Assembly (NCBI GenBank): GCA_016787665.1
Contig: JAEUUC010000013.1
Location: forward strand, 372,001 to 436,000
DNA from: Cyclobacteriaceae bacterium
GTDB taxonomy: Bacteria; Bacteroidota; Bacteroidia; Cytophagales; Cyclobacteriaceae
Length of the DNA: 64,000 nt
Direction of reading: 5' to 3'
This document shows positions 42,818 through 50,930 of the stretch, one piece after another. The notes under the pieces are model-generated. The model was not told the DNA's origin. It saw only the letters and a program-made list of their open reading frames with translations, and did no database searches. Both the position numbers and the translations under genes were made by a program. How positions within the stretch are numbered: the first letter of the stretch is position 1; every line of letters starts with the position of its first letter.

Positions 42818-44059
42818 TCAATCAGGCTGGGCCGGTGCCTCTTCCGCGGGCGGTGAGGGCGCCAGCCGAAGCCACGCTTTCACCTCATCGCCATACTTGC
42901 TCATCAGGAAGTCGAACACGTTGAAGTAGAGCGCGAAGAGCAGCAACTGCACATGCTGCTGTGTGATGAGGTAAACCAACACGGTGTAGATGGCGAAGAT
43001 GACAATGTAGGTGAGGTACTTAAACAGGAACCGCGCGATGCGGACGCGATAGATTTTTTGAGTGAGGATTTTTTCGCGGTACTCGCGCAGGTGAAATACA
43101 TACAGCGTGGCTGCCAGGTAGAGCAGAAAGATGCAGCTAAACAATAACACGGTGATGCGCGCACTGCCCTTGACCAGGCCCAGATAGGTATTCACCAGAA
43201 TCAGCGGCCCCGGCTGTTGCCCGAGGAATGTCTCGTGCACATCGTTTTCGTAAAAGTCGCCAAACACCACCAGGCGGCCTGCCACGGTTTCCTGGATTTC
43301 TTCGGGGGTAAAATTCTCCAACGCCTCGCCCACGTTCCACACCGTGATCTCGTTGTTGTCCATGTGCACCCGCCTGATGGGCAGGTCGACAATAAAGGAA
43401 TTGAGCCACCAGCCGTTACCGAACACGAAGCCCGCCCACTTGCGCCACGTGTAGCCTTGCTGGTTCATTGCCAGGCGCGCGGGCACATAGCTGGCTTCGT
43501 TGTTGTGCAGCAGGCGGTATTTTAAAAAAGTGTCCGACATGGTGGCGTATTGCGCCAGGGCATACGTCAGCCCGGCATAGGGTTGATACACGGTGCCGCT
43601 GTCGGTGAGGTAGGTGGACAGAATAACGCGGTTAAGGGTTCGTAACTCCGAGATCAGTGCCGAGTCGTAGGGAGAAGGGTAATCCAAAAAAATATCCCAA
43701 AGGGTGTAGTCTGGTTTTACAGGCGCCCGGTTGATGATCGCGAGCAAGGCCGTCAGCTTTTTACGGTCGGTGATCGGCCGGGTGCCCTCGCCAAAGTCAT
43801 CTTTGTACGGCACCAGCATTTTGTCGTACGAACAATTGATCAGCAGTAGCTTCTGTTTGGTTTCGGTTACCAGCGGATCTTCGCTGCCAAACAACAGGTA
43901 GCGCGACTGGGTGATGCGCTCAATCACCACTTCATCACCAAACTCCCACGTGCCCACACTCATCCACCACAGCGTGAGCAGCGTCAGGACACCCGCATGA
44001 GCGAGTGAAAGGAGCACCAATCGTCTGCGCTGAGGGGAAAAGAATGAACGCCAACCCAC
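42818..44059 (-). CDS. CHASE2-domain membrane protein
   Basis: A 413-residue protein. A first membrane helix (about 12-33) is followed by an extracytoplasmic CHASE2-like sensor domain (about 35-305; LLLINCSYDKML, NRAPVKPDYTLWDIFLDYP, GRLVVFGDFYENDVHETFLGQQPGPLILVNTYLGLV), then three closely spaced helices (about 308-395) and a short tail. CHASE2 domains usually sit on kinases or cyclases; here there is no catalytic domain, so signalling would need a partner. It starts 6 bp after a FecR-like secreted protein gene. Confidence 0.82.
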   Translation of the reverse strand: MGWRSFFSPQRRRLVLLSLAHAGVLTLLTLWWMSVGTWEFGDEVVIERITQSRYLLFGSEDPLVTETKQKLLLINCSYDKMLVPYKDDFGEGTRPITDRKKLTALLAIINRAPVKPDYTLWDIFLDYPSPYDSALISELRTLNRVILSTYLTDSGTVYQPYAGLTYALAQYATMSDTFLKYRLLHNNEASYVPARLAMNQQGYTWRKWAGFVFGNGWWLNSFIVDLPIRRVHMDNNEITVWNVGEALENFTPEEIQETVAGRLVVFGDFYENDVHETFLGQQPGPLILVNTYLGLVKGSARITVLLFSCIFLLYLAATLYVFHLREYREKILTQKIYRVRIARFLFKYLTYIVIFAIYTVLVYLITQQHVQLLLFALYFNVFDFLMSKYGDEVKAWLRLAPSPPAEEAPAQPD

Positions 44060-44065
44060 GGTGGG

Positions 44066-44881
44066 TTACGGATTGATCAGTTTAATGTCTTTTAACCATT
44101 GCAGCAGGTTATCGTCCTGCACATGGCCGTACTCTTCGGACAAGTACTTCTTGATTTCCCGCACCACGTGGTCGCGGCTGTGGTCAGTCAGCGTCTCGGC
44201 AATAATGCGGGCTTCTTTTGCCAGGTTCGTCTCGTTGGCAAAGTGGGGCACAAAATACCCGATGTATTTGCCGGAACCCGGTAAATCGCGGCTCTCTTTT
44301 TCGTTTTCGTAATATTCGACCAGTACATATCCGTAGCGTTCCGGAACTTCATTTTCGTAGAGGCATTTCGCGCCCACGCATATCTGCTGGCCACGCGAAA
44401 TCACGCGGGTGACATGCTGGTTGTTCTTGCCTTTGAAGAACGCGACTACCACGGCTGGTTTGTCCAGGTTGATGTACTCTTTATCGAGGGGAATGATGCC
44501 ATCGCCCAAAACCAATACCGTGTCTTTCAGACTTTGGTTGAGCGTCTCCCAATACTCCACTAACCCGCGCGTGGCCGTTGATTTTTCATCCGGCCTCAGG
44601 AAACTCTTCACCAGGTTCTCCAGCTCCCGGGGATTGTTATCGGGCACACCGCTGATTTTTTTGCGACCTACCTTCGGGCTGATCACAATGACGTAGGCCT
44701 CGCGGCTGCCAAACTTCAGGGCGTCCGATGGACCGATGCGATCACCCGGTTGCACCTGTTTCCGCGTCTTGGTGTTTTCCACCGAGCCTTGCACGGTAAT
44801 AACCCTGAACTCACCGGACTGGGCCATAGCCACCCGGGCGATTAAAACTATAGCCAGACAAACGACCACACGAATCTTCAT
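44066..44881 (-). CDS. Secreted protein with FecR-like N-terminal domain
   Basis: A 271-residue exported protein with signal peptide MKIRVVVCLAIVLIARVAMAQ. Residues about 25-75 (VITVQGSVENTKTRKQVQPG, DRIGPSDALKFGSREAYVIV) resemble the FecR sandwich, in which 'G.V...tg..v..Gd.i..gd.l..g' recurs. The rest is mixed alpha/beta with one cysteine pair (QQICVGAKC). Start is ATG 44881; the longer frame to 45073 runs antisense-like over the next gene and is not credible. It lies between a TonB-type gene and the CHASE2 gene. Confidence 0.75.
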   Translation of the reverse strand: MKIRVVVCLAIVLIARVAMAQSGEFRVITVQGSVENTKTRKQVQPGDRIGPSDALKFGSREAYVIVISPKVGRKKISGVPDNNPRELENLVKSFLRPDEKSTATRGLVEYWETLNQSLKDTVLVLGDGIIPLDKEYINLDKPAVVVAFFKGKNNQHVTRVISRGQQICVGAKCLYENEVPERYGYVLVEYYENEKESRDLPGSGKYIGYFVPHFANETNLAKEARIIAETLTDHSRDHVVREIKKYLSEEYGHVQDDNLLQWLKDIKLINP

Positions 44882-44912
44882 GTGGTGAAGGTACAAAAAA
44901 GTTCGCAGGCTG

Positions 44913-45593
44913 TTAGTGGTGCAGGCGGAAGTGGACGACCATGGCCATGCGCACCCGCACCGGTTTGCCGCGCTGGCGGCCCGGTTCCCATTTTGTTTTG
45001 GATAACACACGGATGGCTTCTTCATCGCAGCCGGCACCGAGCGAGCGGAGAATGGTGAAGTCGGTGAGCTCACCGGTTTCGTTCACCACAAACTGAACCA
45101 CTACCCGGCCCTCCACATTCCGTTGCCGGGCTTGCCTGGGGTATTTCAACTCACGACTGATTTGCTCGTAGAATTTAGAAAGTCCATTGACTGGCGTTGG
45201 ATCGATTTCCGCAAAAATCCATGGCTGATCATCATCAATTGGTTTTTCTGATAGTGGCGCAGGCAGCAGGGCTTGTTCATTTTGCGTTACGACAGAGGTG
45301 GAATCTTCCGGTTGGTCATCCTGAACAAGTGTCAGTTTGGTGATGTCAGGATTACGAATGACGATTTTCGGTGCCTTTACCTTGGGTTCCTCCGGCTTTG
45401 GATGATCGGTTCGCACGGCATGGTTGTACGTCATGTCGTCTTTGGCGTCAGGAGGCCGTGGCGGATAAACCTTCTTGATACTCGTCCACTCAAAAGCGGT
45501 AATCGCCATGGCAGAACTCAACACCAGCCCGATGAGAAAAAACTTTCCGGACTGCCTTTGTACATCGTAGCGAGGATTTTTCTTGGCTTCCAT
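44913..45593 (-). CDS. TonB-family energy-transducing protein
   Basis: A 226-residue protein with one N-terminal membrane anchor (about 18-36), a proline/lysine-rich periplasmic spacer (PPRPPDAKDD, HPKPEEPKVKAPK) and a C-terminal TonB domain (about 155-226; YPRQARQRNVEGRVVVQFVV, CDEEAIRVLSKTKWEPGRQRGKPVRVRM). It could pass proton-motive energy to an outer-membrane receptor, or act as a stand-alone TonB-like protein as many Bacteroidota paralogues do. No receptor gene is in the window. Start ATG 45593, because the 13 upstream residues lack a start context. Confidence 0.88.
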   Translation of the reverse strand: MEAKKNPRYDVQRQSGKFFLIGLVLSSAMAITAFEWTSIKKVYPPRPPDAKDDMTYNHAVRTDHPKPEEPKVKAPKIVIRNPDITKLTLVQDDQPEDSTSVVTQNEQALLPAPLSEKPIDDDQPWIFAEIDPTPVNGLSKFYEQISRELKYPRQARQRNVEGRVVVQFVVNETGELTDFTILRSLGAGCDEEAIRVLSKTKWEPGRQRGKPVRVRMAMVVHFRLHH

Positions 45594-45635
45594 AGGTTTC
45601 GGATTTACCCTTAGAAACCAGCCGCCCCCCAATCG

Positions 45636-45881
45636 TCACGGTTGCGAGGTAGATTTTTCAACAGGCGCGGGTGTCGGTTTTTCGGGGGTGAGCCACCGAT
45701 CGGCTGCTACCCATAAAAGCACGACCAGGCCAATGAGCAACACATAGGTGAAAATGCGGGTGATGCGTTTGAGTTTCTGTTCGCGCGCATGACGCTCCAG
45801 CACGGCTCCGTAGTTACGGAAACGATCGGCCCCGGTGGCTGTAAAGCGTTTTCTGCGCAAACGAATGTCGTTTCTACTCAT
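45636..45881 (-). CDS. Small single-pass membrane protein next to ECF sigma
   Basis: An 81-residue protein: a basic N-terminal part (RLRRKRFTATGADRF, HAREQKLKRITR), one membrane helix (about 44-62, IFTYVLLIGLVVLLWVAA) and a proline-rich periplasmic tail. Its start overlaps the stop of the ECF sigma gene by 8 bp, a position normally held by an anti-sigma factor. It has no zinc-binding HxxxCxxC and is very short, so an anti-sigma role is possible but unproven. Confidence 0.75.
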   Translation of the reverse strand: MSRNDIRLRRKRFTATGADRFRNYGAVLERHAREQKLKRITRIFTYVLLIGLVVLLWVAADRWLTPEKPTPAPVEKSTSQP

Positions 45882-46437
45882 CGTACTTCACCTTAAGATT
45901 AAACTGTTTGCGCAATTTGTCCAGTGCGCGATAGGTCCGCATTTTAGCTCCGCTCTCCGTCATTTCCAGAATGAAGGCAATTTCTTTAAAGTCTTTGTCT
46001 TCAAAAAACCGAAGTTCCAATACTTGCAGCATGTCGGTGGGCAGATCTTTCATATAATTGAGAAGGCGCTGAATCAAATCTTCGTCCCACCCGTCATCGG
46101 TGCGCTCGGCCAGTTCTTTAACCTTGGCTTCTTCGAGGCTGAACACGCGCTTGCCCTTTGTTTTCCGGTAGTGCTTGTTTACTTCGTTAGTGGCAATGCG
46201 ATATAACCAGGCCGAAAAGGGGAGGCCGCGAAATTCGTATCGGGGCAGATGGTTGAGCGCGTTGACGAACGTTTGCGAACACAGGTCGCCCGCCAGCTCT
46301 TCGTCATCCACCTGGCGCAATACGAAGTAGAAAATGCGGTCGAAATACTTTTCATAGAGCGCGCCAAACTCACGGGCATCTTTCCGGGCACGCTCCAGAA
46401 TTAAGAGTTCCTCGCGAATTTCTGCCTCCGACATCAT
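45874..46437 (-). CDS. ECF-type RNA polymerase sigma factor
   Basis: A 187-residue group 4 sigma factor. Region 2 reads FGALYEKYFDRIFYFVLRQVDDEELAGDLCSQTFVNALNHL and GLPFSAWLYRIATNEVNKHYRK; region 4 is LPTDMLQVLELRFFEDKDFKEIAFILEMTESGAKMRTYRALDKLRKQF. Probably heads the minus-strand group with the small membrane protein, TonB, FecR-like and CHASE2 genes. Start at 46437 (MM; 46434 equally possible). The linked membrane and secreted partners suggest envelope-stress or signal-dependent control. Confidence 0.92.
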   Translation of the reverse strand: MMSEAEIREELLILERARKDAREFGALYEKYFDRIFYFVLRQVDDEELAGDLCSQTFVNALNHLPRYEFRGLPFSAWLYRIATNEVNKHYRKTKGKRVFSLEEAKVKELAERTDDGWDEDLIQRLLNYMKDLPTDMLQVLELRFFEDKDFKEIAFILEMTESGAKMRTYRALDKLRKQFNLKVKYDE

Positions 46438-46568
46438 TTGTCAATATAAGGACGGGAGGCTAAAAAAGTCACAATTGGCTGCCCGATCGAAACTTTTTAT
46501 TCTCCGCCCGCATCATTTACCTAACTCTTCTGCTTCAAATCCGTTCAGAAAACGATAAACCCGCTGTC

Positions 46569-48959
46569 ATGCTCCGCAACCTCATCCTCATTGCCCTACG
46601 CAACATCCGAAAGGAAAAGGCCTACAGCCTCCTCAACATCACCGGCCTTACGGTGGGTATCACGTGCAGCCTTTTCCTGATGCTGTACATTTTCGATGAG
46701 ATCAGTTACGACCGGTACCACACCCAGGCCGAGAATATCTACCGCATTGTGTCCAATATCAAAGAGCCGGACAATGCCTTTACCTGGGCCGTAGCGCAGG
46801 TGCCGCTGGCAGATGAACTTCGCGACAATTACCCCGAAGTGAAGAACGTAGTCCGGTTTATTCAGATGAGTCCGAATACGTACAAGCGCGAGGACAAAGA
46901 ACTCCCCAATGAGGATTTTTACATGGCTGACTCCACCGTGTTTGACATGTTCACCTACCCCTTCGTGGCAGGGGACCCCAACACGGCACTGGACTTACCC
47001 TTTTCCATTGTGCTCACGGAATCCATCGCGAAAAAATATTTCGCCAACGTTACGGAGGGCATCGGGCAAACGCTCACCAACCAGCAAGGCGAACTGTTCA
47101 AAATTACAGGCGTGATGAAGGACGTTCCGCTGAACTCGCACTTCCGCTTCAACGCCCTGATCTCGCGCAACACGCGGCCGCAATTTACGGGCAGTTGGGG
47201 GGGCTTTGGCGTGTACACCTATATTCAATTGCCTCCGGGGTATGACCTGACCAAGATGGATGCCAGCCTCGAAAAGGTAGTGAAAGAGAAAGTGAACCCG
47301 GTATTTGAGCAGGTGGGAATCAAGGTTCAGTACGAACTGCAACGCATTACCGACATCCACCTGAAATCAAAAATTCAGGATGAAGCGGAGGCGGGTGGCG
47401 ATATGTCGTACATCTACATTTTTTCGGCTGTTGCGATTTTTATGCTGGTAATCGCCTGCATCAATTACATGAACCTGGCCACGGCCCGTTCGGCCAACCG
47501 CGCCAAGGAAGTGGGCATTCGCAAAGTGATGGGCAGCCAGCGCCAACAACTGGTGTTCCAGTTTGTCACCGAGTCGGTGGTGATGACGCTGATAGCCGTC
47601 ACCATCAGCCTCGCCCTCGTCTTTGTGCTGCTGCCTTCGTTTAATTTGCTCGCCAACAAGGCGCTGCAGTTTTCCTCGCTGCTGCAAACCCAGGTGCTGC
47701 TCGGGCTTGGGCTCATCGTGCTCATCACGGGCCTGGCGGGGGGCAGCTATCCCGCCTTTTATCTCTCGGGCTTTAATCCCGTGAATGTGCTCAAAGGCAA
47801 GTTGGCCGCGCGGGGTGGCAATGTGTGGCTGCGCAAGTCGCTGGTGGTCGTTCAGTTTACGCTCAGCATCTTCATGCTCATCAGCACGCTGGTGGTGTTC
47901 GATCAGTTGAAATTTCTGCGCAACAAGGATCTGGGTTTCGACAAGCAGCAAGTGGTGCGGTTGGATGTTTCGTCCCGCAATCGCCAGCAGTCCGCCTCCG
48001 TGCTGATGGATAAGCTGCGGCAAAGTGCGGCCGTAGAGCGCGTGGGGCAGGGCGACTCCAGCCCCGGGCAGGGTGTGGGCAAGCTGTTGTTCCAGGTGGA
48101 AGATAACGAAGGCAAGCTGGTGGATCGCGGGGTGGATGTGTTTGGCGTGGATCAGGACTTCGTCACCGCGCTGGGCATGAAAGTGGTGAAAGGCCGCGAC
48201 TTTTCACGCGATGTCGCGTCCGATACCATTGCGGCTGTCATTGTCAACGAGGCGATGGTGAAACGCATGGCATGGGATGAACCGTTGGGCAAACGCTTCG
48301 TTTTGGGTACGCAACAAGGCCCGCAGGAGCGCAAAGTGGTGGGCGTCATTCAGGATTACCACCAGAATTCACTGTACGATGCCATCGAACCGATCATGAT
48401 CCTGATCGGGCAGCAATTCAACTACGCGTTTGTAAAAACGAAAGGCGGAGATATCCGGCAGTCACTGGCTGCCGTGGAAAAAATCTGGAAAGAGGTATAT
48501 CCGAACGAACCGTTCGATTACCAGTTCCTGGATGAGGACTTCAACTCGCAATACCAGGGCGATGAAAAACGCAGCCGCATCTTCACGCTGTTTTCCGGGC
48601 TCACCATTTTTATTGCCTGCCTCGGGCTGTTGGGTTTAGCCGCGTTCACCACCGAGCAACGCACCAAGGAAATTGGCGTGCGCAAAGTGATAGGCGCCAG
48701 CGTAGGTGGCCTCGTGCGACTGGTGTCGAAAGAGTACTTTGCCCTGGTGGCCATCGGGTTGGTGCTGGCCATTCCGCTGGCGTGGTACTTTACCGAAAAC
48801 TGGCTGCAGAACTTTGCCTACCGCATCGATATGAAAGGGGAGTGGCCCATGCTGCTCGTTTCCGCTGCAATGGCGTTTGTGGTGACGGCCCTTACTGTGG
48901 GCTTTCACGTGGTGAAGGCAGCTATGAGCAATCCGGTGAAGTCGTTGCGGACGGAGTAG
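46569..48959 (+). CDS. MacB/FtsX-type ABC transporter permease
   Basis: A 796-residue membrane protein of the large two-module FtsX/MacB kind abundant in Bacteroidota. The N-terminal NLILIALRNIRKEKAYSLLNITGL begins a helix followed by a MacB-like periplasmic domain (about 45-270). Then three helices with the EVGIRKVMGSQRQQLVFQF coupling motif, a second amphipathic/periplasmic domain (about 450-660), and the last three helices with KEIGVRKVIGASVGGLVRLVSKE. No ATPase gene is adjacent. Likely a mechanotransmission-type exporter or lipoprotein/peptide transporter. Single-gene unit. Confidence 0.92.
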   Translation: MLRNLILIALRNIRKEKAYSLLNITGLTVGITCSLFLMLYIFDEISYDRYHTQAENIYRIVSNIKEPDNAFTWAVAQVPLADELRDNYPEVKNVVRFIQMSPNTYKREDKELPNEDFYMADSTVFDMFTYPFVAGDPNTALDLPFSIVLTESIAKKYFANVTEGIGQTLTNQQGELFKITGVMKDVPLNSHFRFNALISRNTRPQFTGSWGGFGVYTYIQLPPGYDLTKMDASLEKVVKEKVNPVFEQVGIKVQYELQRITDIHLKSKIQDEAEAGGDMSYIYIFSAVAIFMLVIACINYMNLATARSANRAKEVGIRKVMGSQRQQLVFQFVTESVVMTLIAVTISLALVFVLLPSFNLLANKALQFSSLLQTQVLLGLGLIVLITGLAGGSYPAFYLSGFNPVNVLKGKLAARGGNVWLRKSLVVVQFTLSIFMLISTLVVFDQLKFLRNKDLGFDKQQVVRLDVSSRNRQQSASVLMDKLRQSAAVERVGQGDSSPGQGVGKLLFQVEDNEGKLVDRGVDVFGVDQDFVTALGMKVVKGRDFSRDVASDTIAAVIVNEAMVKRMAWDEPLGKRFVLGTQQGPQERKVVGVIQDYHQNSLYDAIEPIMILIGQQFNYAFVKTKGGDIRQSLAAVEKIWKEVYPNEPFDYQFLDEDFNSQYQGDEKRSRIFTLFSGLTIFIACLGLLGLAAFTTEQRTKEIGVRKVIGASVGGLVRLVSKEYFALVAIGLVLAIPLAWYFTENWLQNFAYRIDMKGEWPMLLVSAAMAFVVTALTVGFHVVKAAMSNPVKSLRTE

Positions 48960-48982
48960 AGGAATTTAATGGATATACAAGG

Positions 48983-49125
48983 TTATGCCTTTTTCTTGCC
49001 GGACCGCGTGTCGAAGAAATTCAAAAGGATAACTTGGGTTGTTCTCCCCAATTAGTTTGAAGATACTCGATAATTTCCTGGTATCGCTGCAGCGCCCGCT
49101 TGGTCCAAACTATCTTGTCAACCAT
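48983..49125 (-). pseudogene. ParE/RelE-type toxin remnant with internal deletion
   Basis: On the minus strand, ATG 49125 starts a toxin-like N-terminus of 34 residues (MVDKIVWTKRALQRYQEIIE...WGEQ) and reaches a TGA at 49021. Directly after, in another frame, comes FFDTRSGKKKA with a stop at 48983, which looks like the FDTR(q)NPKK ending of these toxins. The roughly 45-residue middle is missing. The ATG overlaps the antitoxin gene's end by 16 bp, the usual antitoxin-toxin arrangement. The toxin is therefore inactive. Confidence 0.65.
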
Positions 49126-49349
49126 GACTCGTGCATTTTTCGCACCTCCTCATGACTGATGGTGTTTTCGGGCTTAAAACTTTCTTCGTAGGAAAGGAGA
49201 AGGTCAGCGCGTTGATCGTCTGTCAAGGAGTTCCAAAGTTGACCGTCAGGGGCATTGCTAAGCCGTTTTACCAGATCGTAGTACGACTGCAACCGCTCCT
49301 CGTCCTTTATTTGATCGATCAACAAATGAAAAGCTTCCTTGGTTTTCAT
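49110..49349 (-). CDS. Antitoxin-like protein (partner of the deleted ParE toxin)
   Basis: A 79-residue, mostly helical, acidic protein: MKTKEAFHLLIDQIKDEERL, YYDLVKRLSNAPDGQLWNSLTDDQRADLLLSYEES, KPENTISHEEVRKMHESW. The ending SHEEVRKMHESWL is typical for the C-terminal toxin-binding region of Bacteroidota ParD-like antitoxins. Start ATG 49349; a longer in-frame ORF upstream carries no antitoxin signature. It overlaps the start of a truncated toxin by 16 bp. With the toxin damaged, this gene may be a relic or an anti-addiction module. Confidence 0.7.
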   Translation of the reverse strand: MKTKEAFHLLIDQIKDEERLQSYYDLVKRLSNAPDGQLWNSLTDDQRADLLLSYEESFKPENTISHEEVRKMHESWLTR

Positions 49350-49483
49350 GTGACGAATGTAGGAAATTCTCCGCGCAATTGCATTTGCATGCTCTACCGC
49401 AAAGTTTCGCAGAAAATGCGCAAACGTCACCAGGCATCTTAGTGTGGCTTCGTGCTCCTTTGTGCGCTTGGTGTATTGAATTT

Positions 49484-50284
49484 CTACAAATTCAAACTCC
49501 GTTGCCGCACGGCTTCAAATATCACCACGGCTGCCGCGGTGGACACATTCATCGAATCGATTTTCCCCCGCATGGGTATGATGATGTGATGTTGGGAGTT
49601 TTTCACCCACACGTCCGACAGCCCCGTGGCCTCGGTGCCCATTACCATGGCGCTAGGGCCCGTGTAGTTTTCCTGGTGATAGACCCGTGAGCCTTTCAGG
49701 TAGGTGGTAAAAATATTGATGTTGTTTTTCTTCAGCCACGTCAGCGTCTCCTCCGAAGTGGCCGAGGCCACCGGTACGGTAAAAAGCGTACCCACACTGG
49801 AGCGAATGACGTTGGGGTTGTAAAAATCCGTCTGCGGGTCGCAGATGATCACGGCATCCAGCGCAGCCGCATCGGCCGTGCGCAGCAAAGCGCCCAGGTT
49901 GCCGGGCTTCTCTACGGCCTCCACCACCAGCAGCAGCGGGTTGGCGCTGAGTTTGATGTCGCGCAGGTGGTGCGTTTTCATTTGTGCCACGGCCACCACA
50001 CCACCGGAGTTTTCGCGCACAGCAATCTTGTCGAACACCTCGCGCGTAACGGGTATCACCAGCTTGTTCTGTTGCAGCGCTCCCGGCAATTGCTGCAGCG
50101 AAATCAGCTCCTCGCAGTAGAATAAGTTGCCGATGACATAGCCGGCTTCGAGGGCCCATTGAATTTCGCGCAAGCCTTCAATCACAAACAATTGCTGCTT
50201 CCTGCGCTCGCGGGGTTTCTCCAACGCCAGCAGACTCTTAATCTTTGGGTTTTGGGTACTGGCGATGACCGTGCCGGGTTTCAT
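49484..50284 (-). CDS. SpoU-family 2'-O-ribose RNA methyltransferase
   Basis: A 266-residue trefoil-knot (SPOUT) methyltransferase. N-terminal substrate-binding domain (IASTQNPKIKSLLALEKPRERRKQQLFVIEG), then SpoU motif 1 EKPGNLGALLRTADAAALDAVI (about 134-155), motif 2 MVMGTEATGLSD and motif 3 IIPMRGKIDSMNVSTAAAVVIFEAVRQR. The motifs hold the catalytic arginine and SAM site. Probably modifies 23S rRNA (RlmB-like) or tRNA; the target cannot be resolved from this. Stand-alone gene. Confidence 0.92.
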   Translation of the reverse strand: MKPGTVIASTQNPKIKSLLALEKPRERRKQQLFVIEGLREIQWALEAGYVIGNLFYCEELISLQQLPGALQQNKLVIPVTREVFDKIAVRENSGGVVAVAQMKTHHLRDIKLSANPLLLVVEAVEKPGNLGALLRTADAAALDAVIICDPQTDFYNPNVIRSSVGTLFTVPVASATSEETLTWLKKNNINIFTTYLKGSRVYHQENYTGPSAMVMGTEATGLSDVWVKNSQHHIIIPMRGKIDSMNVSTAAAVVIFEAVRQRSLNL

Positions 50285-50368
50285 GCGGAAAATTTACCTC
50301 CTTTAAGGCAAACCGAAGCAAATTTTATCTGCCATTTTGAAACCCATCTCGAAAATCATGTTGTTAAT

Positions 50369-50430
50369 CCCGGCTCCCGCCCGTGCGGGATGCCACGATC
50401 CCCTTCGGTTTACTCCGAACGCGATCATGC
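50369..50430. repeat. Dispersed palindromic repeat D, copy 2
   Basis: CCCGGCTCCCGCCCGTGCGG region followed by ATCCCCTTCGG-TTTACT-CCGAACGCGATCATGC. It shares the TTCGG-T(N)TA-CCGAA hairpin and GGGATGCC part with copies near 10.5 kb and 51.9 kb. Lies in the repeat-rich 650-bp gap with no gene. Confidence 0.5.
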
Positions 50431-50448
50431 TGCTTCTCCTGATAACCC

Positions 50449-50550
50449 CAATGGTCAACCTGAGCGTGTCCCTGCCTGCGGTGGCGCTTTGGCAGACAGG
50501 GAAGGCGATTTAACAACAGTCAGGTTTCGACTTGCTTAACCTGACAGGCT
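50449..50550. repeat. Dispersed repeat E, copy 2 (inverted)
   Basis: Reverse-complement match to the element at 33636-33738 over about 100 bp: CAATGGTCAACCTGAGC, CCTGCCTGCGGTGGCGCTTT, GGCAGACAGGGAAGGC, GTTTCGACTTGCTTAACCTG. Two inverted copies 17 kb apart. Confidence 0.7.
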
Positions 50551-50563
50551 GATTGGTTTAATG

Positions 50564-50660
50564 CCTTGTGACTTCGTGTCTCTGTGGCAAAAGATTACGG
50601 CCACCAAGGCACAAAGAACTAACGAAGGCAAAGTGCCAATTTTCGACCAACATCCAGTAT
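50564..50660. repeat. Direct repeat G, copy 1
   Basis: CCTTGTGACTTCGTGTCTCT ... AAAGTGCCAATTTTCGACCA ... CATCCAGTAT. It recurs at 50764-50867 with about 90% identity. Each copy is an imperfect palindrome (CTTCGTGTCT.TGTGGC / GCCACCAAGGCACAAAG-like). Confidence 0.7.
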
Positions 50661-50763
50661 TGAGAACCAGCGTCCCGCATAGGCGTGAGCTGAGATTGGG
50701 ACTAAACCTGTTTGCCCGAGTCGGACTCAGACTGACAGGTGATCCGTTGTTAATGTTTCGTTA

Positions 50764-50867
50764 CCTTGTGACTTCGTGTCTTTATGGTAAAAGATTATGG
50801 TCACCAAGGCACTAAGGCACAAAGAACTCACGAAGGCAAAGTGCCAATTTTCGACCAACATCCAGCA
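50764..50867. repeat. Direct repeat G, copy 2
   Basis: Second copy of the element at 50564, with an extra ACTAAGGC between CCAAGG and CACAAAG. It ends with CATCCAGCATC and a small microsatellite-like CATCTAG series that runs up to the methyltransferase promoter. Confidence 0.7.
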
Positions 50868-50904
50868 TCTAGCATCTAGTATGCAGCATCCCATTTCGAA
50901 TTGT

Positions 50905-50912
50905 TAATTTTG
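50905..50912 (+). promoter_or_regulatory. -7 box for the rRNA methyltransferase-like gene
   Basis: TAATTTTG is an exact TAnnTTTG match. It lies over the longest in-frame start (TTG 50901) and so argues for a start downstream, at TTG 50931. Confidence 0.5.
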
Positions 50913-50930
50913 GACTTTGACTTTTCAGCC

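Noticed and set aside
44066..45073. Long version of the FecR-like protein starting at 45073
   Set aside because: Its first 64 residues are low-complexity translation of the TonB gene in another frame, and the signal peptide begins at 44881.
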